19,386 nt of DNA from an uncultured Bacilli bacterium (GTDB lineage Bacteria; Bacillota_I; Bacilli_A; RF39; UBA660), in contig CAJUCU010000023.1 of assembly GCA_910585335.1 (NCBI GenBank), forward strand, positions 1 to 19,386, written 5' to 3'. The translations under genes were made by a program, and so were the position numbers. Of the stretch, positions 14,769 to 19,386 are shown one piece after another (positions within the stretch are counted from its first letter, which is position 1; each line of letters begins with the position of its first letter). Under the pieces are notes generated by a model. The model searched no databases. It worked only from the letters and a program-made list of their open reading frames with translations, and had not been told where the DNA came from.

Positions 14769-16892
14769 TTAACCTTCAGTAAATTTAGGACTCAAGGTTA
14801 ACGTAATCTCCATTCCTTCTGTAATTGCTGTATCTTTTGCAATGCTTTGAGAAGTTACATATCCTTTTCCTTCTGTCTTTATTTTTATTCCTAATAATTT
14901 TAAAAGTGCTGAAGCTTCTTTACTTGAATATCCTACTACATCAGGCACTTTTAAATCATTATCATTCGTAATGATAAAAATTTTATCCTTATTTGTTACT
15001 TTGGTACTTTTTTCTGGAAATTGCTTGATGACTTTATTTCCATTTCCTATTACCACTTGATTTGTGATTTTCTTAGTTGTTAACTTCTGTTTTACATCTT
15101 CTACCTTTTTATTTATAAAAGATGGTAGATAATATTCAATCAGTTCTTCTCCTTTTTCTTCTTCTGGTTCATATCCATAATATTTGGATAAATTGACAAC
15201 TAATCCTTTTACAGCATTCCATATGACTTTTTGGTTTCCACCTTGTGGTCTTTTTACCGATGTATAAATAATTACTTTCGGATCCTCTTTTGGATATACT
15301 CCTGAAAAAGATGAAATAATATCACTTTCTCCACTCATATAACCACCACCATTTTCATTGGCGATTTGGGCAGTACCTGTTTTACCAATTAATCCATAAC
15401 CTTCCATTTTATAACCTGCTCCCGTATTACCTTGGCCATTTACAGTCTCGTCCATTAAGGCCTTTATTTTTTCTACGGTTTCTGTGGATGCTACTCTTTC
15501 TATTTCTTTTCTTTTTCCTTCGAATATCACTTCACCCGTTTTAGGATCCATAATTTTCTCAACTAAATATGGTTTCAGTAGCATTCCATCATTAGTAAGA
15601 GGCGTTAGGGCTTGAATATTTTGCATAGGAGTTGTTGTAATACCTTGTCCAAATCCCGCATTATAAACTTCTGTTTCATATTTGAACCCAAGTCTACCAC
15701 CTTCTTCATTTGGAAGTGATATTCCTGTTTTGGAACCAAAACCTAATTTTCTAAAATACTGTCTTAACATGGCACTATTCATATGTCTATTAATCATATT
15801 AATAATACCTGTATTACTTGATAGAGCATAACCTCTATCGAAATTGATTGTTCCCCAACCATTTCTATTCCAGTCACCAATTTCTGTTCCATCCTCTGTT
15901 TTATATACACCAGAATAGAAGGTTTCATTTCCATCATAAACGCCATTTTCCATCGCTGCCATATAAGTAAAAGTCTTCATCGTAGAACCTGGTTCATAAG
16001 GGGCTGAAATCGTTTGGTCTAAGTATCTTGTCATATTTCTTTTATTTGGATCAAAAGATGGAGAGGTTGACATTGCTAGAATTTTTCCTGTCTTTGCATC
16101 GGCGATTACCATAGTAAACCAATCAAAACTTGCTTCTTCACTAGCATCGTGTAGTGCTTGTTCTACAAAGAATTGAACATTACTATCAATCGTTAAATAA
16201 ATATCTTTCCCTTCTACTGCATCCTTTCTTACCTCATTAGAATCTGCTATTTTATATCCCTTTAAATCTTTTTGATATGTAACATAACCATCTTCACCTT
16301 TTAGAATTTTATCATAATAGAGCTCTAAGCCCATTTCTCCAACGATATTATCTTTTTCTACTCCTTCTTCAGTTGTTATTTTGTTCTTTGCATAGCCAAG
16401 TGTGTAAGACATGAAGTCTCCCTTTGGATAGTATCTTTGATAGCTTTCTATAAAATCCAAACCAGGTAAATTTAGTGCCTCTATTTTATTTTTTGTAAGT
16501 TCCGTTAATCCTTTTCCATGGCTTCCAAATTCTGTTTGATATACATTTTCCTTACTTAAATATTTTAATACATCCGCTTCTTCCATTTCTAAAATTGGTG
16601 CTAGTTCCTTAGCTGTTTTCTCTTTGTCTACTACATGTTGAGGTTTTTCTTTATTGTCTGTTCTTTTTTCTGATAAATAGGCTATTAATTTATAAGAAGA
16701 TACGTTTTGTGCTAAGACATCTTTATTAGCAGAATAAATTGTTCCTCTTTTTGCTGTTAAGACTTCTGTTTTAGTGGTTCTTTTACTTGCTAGACTTTTC
16801 AGATTAATGCCATCAATAGTAGAGGAAAGTCCTAATTGGGCTAATCTTCCTATCATTAATAAAAAACAAAAAAGAGCTATAATGATAATCAT
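14769..16892 (-). CDS. Class B penicillin-binding protein (septal transpeptidase) with two PASTA domains
   Basis: This is a peptidoglycan DD-transpeptidase of the PBP2B/PBP2X/SpoVD type, which cross-links septal wall and works with FtsL and FtsW. One N-terminal helix is followed by the dimerisation/pedestal region (about 40-220) and the transpeptidase domain with catalytic S303-T-M-K306, S358-S-N360 and K504-T-G-T507. Two PASTA domains follow (about 587-643 and 646-702). Its 707 residues suit the family. Position after ftsL favours the vegetative septal PBP (pbpB); SpoVD cannot be excluded since the organism sporulates. Odd points: no Shine-Dalgarno precedes the ATG, the protein starts directly in the hydrophobic helix without the usual basic cytoplasmic tail, and an in-frame TAA six codons upstream blocks extension. 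Coupling to ftsL is likely. Confidence 0.92.
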   Translation of the reverse strand: MIIIIALFCFLLMIGRLAQLGLSSTIDGINLKSLASKRTTKTEVLTAKRGTIYSANKDVLAQNVSSYKLIAYLSEKRTDNKEKPQHVVDKEKTAKELAPILEMEEADVLKYLSKENVYQTEFGSHGKGLTELTKNKIEALNLPGLDFIESYQRYYPKGDFMSYTLGYAKNKITTEEGVEKDNIVGEMGLELYYDKILKGEDGYVTYQKDLKGYKIADSNEVRKDAVEGKDIYLTIDSNVQFFVEQALHDASEEASFDWFTMVIADAKTGKILAMSTSPSFDPNKRNMTRYLDQTISAPYEPGSTMKTFTYMAAMENGVYDGNETFYSGVYKTEDGTEIGDWNRNGWGTINFDRGYALSSNTGIINMINRHMNSAMLRQYFRKLGFGSKTGISLPNEEGGRLGFKYETEVYNAGFGQGITTTPMQNIQALTPLTNDGMLLKPYLVEKIMDPKTGEVIFEGKRKEIERVASTETVEKIKALMDETVNGQGNTGAGYKMEGYGLIGKTGTAQIANENGGGYMSGESDIISSFSGVYPKEDPKVIIYTSVKRPQGGNQKVIWNAVKGLVVNLSKYYGYEPEEEKGEELIEYYLPSFINKKVEDVKQKLTTKKITNQVVIGNGNKVIKQFPEKSTKVTNKDKIFIITNDNDLKVPDVVGYSSKEASALLKLLGIKIKTEGKGYVTSQSIAKDTAITEGMEITLTLSPKFTEG

Positions 16893-16906
16893 AGTACTAT
16901 ATCTTA

Positions 16907-17200
16907 CTATTTATCTATTGTTTTTATATTACTATTATTATAGCTTAATCCTTGGTCTTTGGCAACTTCTTGAATTTTAGTAAGGGATGCTAGTTCATTA
17001 ATGGTCATAGCTAAACTTTCATTCTTTTTCGTTTGTTCTTCAATTAATTTTTTTTGTTTTTCTACATCAAAATTAATTTTAGCAAGAGTTGCTTTTGAAA
17101 ATACTATTGAAATTGGTGCTATTAATAGTAGGAATACAGCAAGTGTATATAACAATTTTTCAAATCTAGACATTTTAAGCCTTTTCTTTACTTTTCTCAA
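16907..17200 (-). CDS. ftsL: FtsL-like cell division protein
   Basis: FtsL is a short bitopic protein that joins DivIC/FtsB and DivIB/FtsQ to activate the septal PBP and FtsW. The 97 residues show the expected layout: a very basic cytoplasmic N-terminus (RKVKKRLK), one helix (about 18-36), then an outside coiled coil (EKQKKLIEEQTKKNESL) and the pattern LASLTKIQEVAKDQGL typical of FtsL/DivIC ends. Sequence conservation is low, so order in the cluster is the main support. Start: GAGGG (17209-17213) is 8 nt from a TTG at 17200, which I prefer; a TTG at 17206 is too close to it, and an ATG at 17167 would remove the basic tail. It lies 16 nt after rsmH and 14 nt before the PBP gene. Confidence 0.85.
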   Translation of the reverse strand: MRKVKKRLKMSRFEKLLYTLAVFLLLIAPISIVFSKATLAKINFDVEKQKKLIEEQTKKNESLAMTINELASLTKIQEVAKDQGLSYNNSNIKTIDK

Positions 17201-17216
17201 AATCAATTCCCTCTTT

Positions 17217-18143
17217 CTATTTTATTCTTTCTATTACTCTTAGTTTAGCACTTCGTGCCCGTGGGTTATTTTCTAGCTCCTTATCGGTTGCCACAATTGC
17301 TTTATTATAAACCAATTTAAAATCTGGTAAATATTCATCTGGTATATTAGGAAGTCCTTTTACTTTTTCATCCACTTTTGTAATATCTTTAAAATAATTT
17401 TTTACGATTCTATCTTCTAGGGAATGAAAAGTGATTACGGCTACTCTTCCTCCTATTTTCAACATGGCTAAGGCTTGACATAATGCTGGTTCTATTACAT
17501 CTAGTTCATGATTTACTTCAATTCTAAGTGCCTGAAATATTTGACGTGCTGGATGTTTGTTTAATCGCTTTTTCATTGGAACTGCTGCTTTGATAATTTC
17601 CACCAATTCCAAAGTGGTTTCAATGTTTTTCTTACTGCGATATTCTACAATATGTTTTGCAATATTATTGGCGAATTCTGCTTCCCCATACTTTTTAAAG
17701 ATATGTATTAAATCGTTTTTATCATAATTATTTACAATGTGATATGCAGAAATTTTATTTTCTTGATCCATTCGCATATCAAGTGGTGCATCTTCATGAA
17801 AACTAAAACCACGAGCAGCATCATCTAATTGTGGGCTAGAAACTCCAAGATCAAATAATACGCCATCCACTTGATAAACATTTAATTCTTTTAATTTTTC
17901 TTGCATATGACAAAAGTTACTCTTAATGATAGTGAAGTTAGTACCAACCTCATTTAAGCGATTGGTACTATGCCGAATTGCCTCACTATCTTGGTCAAAG
18001 GCGAATAAAAACCCCTCTTTTATTCTCTTTAATATAATTGAACTATGTCCTCCATACCCTAAGGTTGCATCTACAATAATAGAGTCATCTTTTAAGGCAA
18101 GGGCCTCAATAGATTCATTTAATAGAACGCTAATATGTTTCAT
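17217..18143 (-). CDS. rsmH: 16S rRNA (cytosine1402-N4)-methyltransferase RsmH (MraW)
   Basis: RsmH uses S-adenosylmethionine to methylate N4 of C1402 in the ribosomal P site. The 308-residue protein has the full set of family motifs: VDATLGYGGHS (24-34, cofactor binding), FDLGVSSPQLD (97-107), RGFSF and LDMRMD (111-126), HPARQIFQALRIEVN, VITFHSLEDRIVK and the C-terminal NPRARSAKLR. Length is normal. The ATG overlaps the mraZ stop by one base (TAATG), and GGAG about 10 nt upstream lies within mraZ, so the two are translationally coupled. It is the second gene of the mraZ-rsmH-ftsL-PBP operon. A rRNA modification gene in the division cluster is the conserved bacterial arrangement. Confidence 0.98.
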   Translation of the reverse strand: MKHISVLLNESIEALALKDDSIIVDATLGYGGHSSIILKRIKEGFLFAFDQDSEAIRHSTNRLNEVGTNFTIIKSNFCHMQEKLKELNVYQVDGVLFDLGVSSPQLDDAARGFSFHEDAPLDMRMDQENKISAYHIVNNYDKNDLIHIFKKYGEAEFANNIAKHIVEYRSKKNIETTLELVEIIKAAVPMKKRLNKHPARQIFQALRIEVNHELDVIEPALCQALAMLKIGGRVAVITFHSLEDRIVKNYFKDITKVDEKVKGLPNIPDEYLPDFKLVYNKAIVATDKELENNPRARSAKLRVIERIK

Positions 18144-18577
18144 TAAATATCAACTCCATCAAATAAGTTTTCGGCAATGTCTGACATATTGTCTTTTGCA
18201 GAATCGAAGAAATTATCCCAATTTTCTAAAGACCAAATCTCTAGACGATCTCCGCTTCCTATTACTACGCACTCTTTTTTTAGGTTTGCATAGTTGATTA
18301 AGGGAGCATTGATATGGATACGTCCTTGTTTATCGAATTCTGCTTCACTAGCGCCTGATAGAAAGAAACGCGTAAATTGTCTTGCATCTTTCTTTGTGAA
18401 TGGTAGTGATTCTAATTTGTTTACTATTTTTTTGAAATCTTCTTCTGAGTAGACGAAAATACAATTTTCTATTCCGCGTGTAATGATAAACTTCTCTCCT
18501 AAGTTTTCACGAAACTTTGCTGGAATAATCAATCTTCCTTTTTCATCAACAGAATGATGATATTCTCCCATAAACAT
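18143..18577 (-). CDS. mraZ: Transcriptional regulator MraZ
   Basis: MraZ is a ring-forming DNA-binding protein of the AbrB/SpoVT superfamily that controls the division and wall (dcw) operon it heads. The 144 residues start MFMGEYHHSVDEKGRLIIPA and contain the two family motifs DEKGRL (11-16) and DKQGRI (82-87), one in each half of the duplicated fold. The ATG at 18577 gives the canonical MFMGEY start and has a GGGGG Shine-Dalgarno 6 nt upstream; an in-frame GTG at 18610 lies in the operator and is rejected. Three 10-bp-spaced GTGG boxes in the leader overlap the ribosome binding site and are probably its own binding site, giving autoregulation. Confidence 0.97.
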   Translation of the reverse strand: MFMGEYHHSVDEKGRLIIPAKFRENLGEKFIITRGIENCIFVYSEEDFKKIVNKLESLPFTKKDARQFTRFFLSGASEAEFDKQGRIHINAPLINYANLKKECVVIGSGDRLEIWSLENWDNFFDSAKDNMSDIAENLFDGVDI

Positions 18578-18581
18578 AGAA

Positions 18582-18612
18582 ATCCCCCACTTTTCACCAC
18601 AATCAACCACTG
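18582..18612 (-). promoter_or_regulatory. MraZ operator: three GTGG boxes at 10-bp period
   Basis: On the minus strand AGTGGTTGAT, TGTGGTGAAA and AGTGGGGGAT follow each other without gaps; the GTGG cores are at 18610-18607, 18600-18597 and 18590-18587. MraZ is known to bind tandem TGGGN-type or AAAGTG-type boxes with a 10-bp period before mraZ. The boxes lie just after the predicted transcription start, and the last one is also the Shine-Dalgarno. Confidence 0.85.
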
Positions 18613-18621
18613 CTTACTCTA

Positions 18622-18650
18622 ATATTACTATAAAGCTTTTTTTTTGTAAA
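18622..18650 (-). promoter_or_regulatory. Promoter of the mraZ operon
   Basis: TTTACA (18650-18645), 17 bp, TAATAT (18627-18622). Transcription would start near 18615, just before the three MraZ boxes. Confidence 0.65.
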
Positions 18651-18702
18651 GGAATGTTGTACTTTTTTCAAGTACTTTTTTCGACTATTTTACATAATTT
18701 TA

Positions 18703-18735
18703 CAAAAAAATAAAAAATAGGGGTTTCCTATTTTT
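18703..18735 (-). terminator. Terminator of the right-edge surface-protein gene
   Basis: A perfect 9-bp stem (AAAAATAGG/CCTATTTTT, 5-nt loop) is followed by TATTTTTTT on the minus strand. Its first arm overlaps the TAA stop codon at 18736-18734. It separates this gene from the mraZ promoter. Confidence 0.85.
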
Positions 18736-19386
18736 ATAAGCCTGTGTTTCCATAACCATAAGTCATCCCTTGGAGATAAACCCAATCATTATGACATTCA
18801 AAAATTCCAGCATTCACATATAAATTGGTAGATATATAATAATTTCCTGTATACCGTGAAATATCTAAAACTGCATCATACCTAGTATTAATAGAACCAG
18901 ACACAACAGTAGGAGAATGTATTCCTTGATGTAACCAACTAGTTGGACTTTTGGTAATTCCAATCATAAAATGAAATTCTGTCCCTACTAAGCTAAGACA
19001 ACGTATTTCACCTGTTAGATTTTTATAATTAGTCAAGTCATATTGATTATTAGTTGTAGTTTGTCCTCTTCGTTGAGCGACACCACCAGAATCAACATGA
19101 AATACTAAGGTATTACTATACTTTTGATTCCAATTGAGATTCATTCTTGAGCCATCGTATAAATAGTTTCCTAACCCTCCTGTATTATTAGTGCTTCCAT
19201 ATTGCCAAACTGTATAATCATCCTTTTTCCAGTTTGGCCAAACAATTGGAGATTTGCAGTTTGATGTCGTCTTAAAGGATTTGGATGTACTTGCAATTGT
19301 TATTTTATTAGTATCCTCACATACTACAGTGGCTCCTTGATAGGTAAATCCACTAGTTGGACTGGTTGTAAAACTTACCGTCTCTC
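18734..19386 (-). CDS. C-terminal part of a large exported/surface-type protein, cut by window edge
   Basis: The reading frame is open from the right edge to the TAA at 18734, about 217 residues; the methionine at 19144 is internal and not a start. The visible part begins TVSFTTSPTSGFTYQGATVV, with Ser/Thr/Gly-rich composition and cysteines at about 22 and 42 (20 apart). The rest is rich in Asn, Tyr, Thr and Trp (VWPNWKKDDYTVWQYGS, then a domain to SRYTGNYYISTNLYV and QGMTYGYGNTGL). Low Lys, many aromatic and Asn residues and beta-strand-like alternation suggest an extracellular beta-sandwich or lectin-like fold. I recognise no named family. The N-terminus, and thus any signal peptide or anchor, is outside the window. 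Confidence 0.75.
   Translation of the reverse strand, partial: ETVSFTTSPTSGFTYQGATVVCEDTNKITIASTSKSFKTTSNCKSPIVWPNWKKDDYTVWQYGSTNNTGGLGNYLYDGSRMNLNWNQKYSNTLVFHVDSGGVAQRRGQTTTNNQYDLTNYKNLTGEIRCLSLVGTEFHFMIGITKSPTSWLHQGIHSPTVVSGSINTRYDAVLDISRYTGNYYISTNLYVNAGIFECHNDWVYLQGMTYGYGNTGL

Noticed and set aside
17926..18297. 123-codon plus-strand frame across the rsmH/mraZ junction
   Set aside because: It is antisense to two highly conserved genes; there is no plus-strand promoter or Shine-Dalgarno.
18578..18610. GTG start adding 11 residues to MraZ
   Set aside because: It lies in the MraZ boxes, and family members start at MFMGEY.
18659..18680. GTACTT/AAGTAC hairpin plus T run on the plus strand
   Set aside because: It resembles a terminator, but no plus-strand gene precedes it. 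It could be a protein site upstream of the mraZ promoter, but there is no support.
18734..19144. Complete 136-residue protein starting at 19144
   Set aside because: The same frame continues upstream without stop to the window edge with matching composition, and no Shine-Dalgarno precedes that methionine.
1..19386. CRISPR array, tRNA or rRNA genes
   Set aside because: No regularly spaced repeats, cloverleaf-like sequence or rRNA segments were seen when reading through both strands.
1..19386. Mollicutes-type genetic code (TGA as Trp)
   Set aside because: The coiled-coil gene at 8676 ends with TGA and the recognised genes contain no in-frame TGA while using TGG for Trp.

Overview
The window looks like chromosomal DNA of an AT-rich, low-GC Gram-positive spore-former, most likely an uncultured gut member of the Bacilli/Erysipelotrichia side of the Bacillota. 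The evidence is an alpha/beta-type small acid-soluble spore protein with a sigma-G-like promoter, an EzrA homologue, a cysteine-free ribosomal protein S4, a ThiI without a rhodanese domain, strong AGGAGG-type ribosome binding sites and a shortened mraZ-rsmH-ftsL-PBP cluster. One gene ends in TGA, so the standard bacterial code applies and not the Mollicutes code. Species assignment is not possible from the sequence alone.

Left part (1-3,900, all minus strand): the first codons of an IS200/IS605-type tnpB gene with its own promoter, acetate kinase (ackA), a membrane-anchored protein of unknown function, the spore protein gene, and thiI for 4-thiouridine in tRNA. Nearly every gene has its own promoter, and most have a terminator.

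Middle (4,000-8,650): ezrA, a cell-division regulator, is translationally coupled to a downstream gene with a type IV prepilin-like N-terminus. Next come an unrecognised soluble protein and then, on the plus strand, rpsD with a roughly 155-nt leader that probably carries an S4 autoregulatory structure. A bidirectional terminator separates rpsD from the end of a three-gene minus-strand operon (10,869-8,295): a membrane-anchored protein with seven propeller-like repeats, a coiled-coil protein and a 117-residue protein. This operon is the most plausible undescribed system in the window.

Right part (10,900-19,386): a divergent promoter pair also drives a large plus-strand YfhO-type polytopic membrane protein (probably a GT-C glycosyltransferase). 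It converges with a PD-(D/E)XK/Rpn-family protein whose C-terminus carries a 66-codon duplication; both genes end inside one shared bidirectional terminator. The division and cell-wall operon mraZ-rsmH-ftsL-PBP follows on the minus strand. Its leader has three GTGG boxes at an exact 10-bp period, overlapping the mraZ ribosome binding site, which is very probably the MraZ autoregulatory operator. The operon ends at a strong terminator right after the PBP gene instead of continuing into mraY and the other mur/fts genes. The window ends inside an exported or surface-type protein that continues past the right edge.

Promoter, terminator and hairpin calls were made by eye. All functional names rest on motif recognition without database searches.
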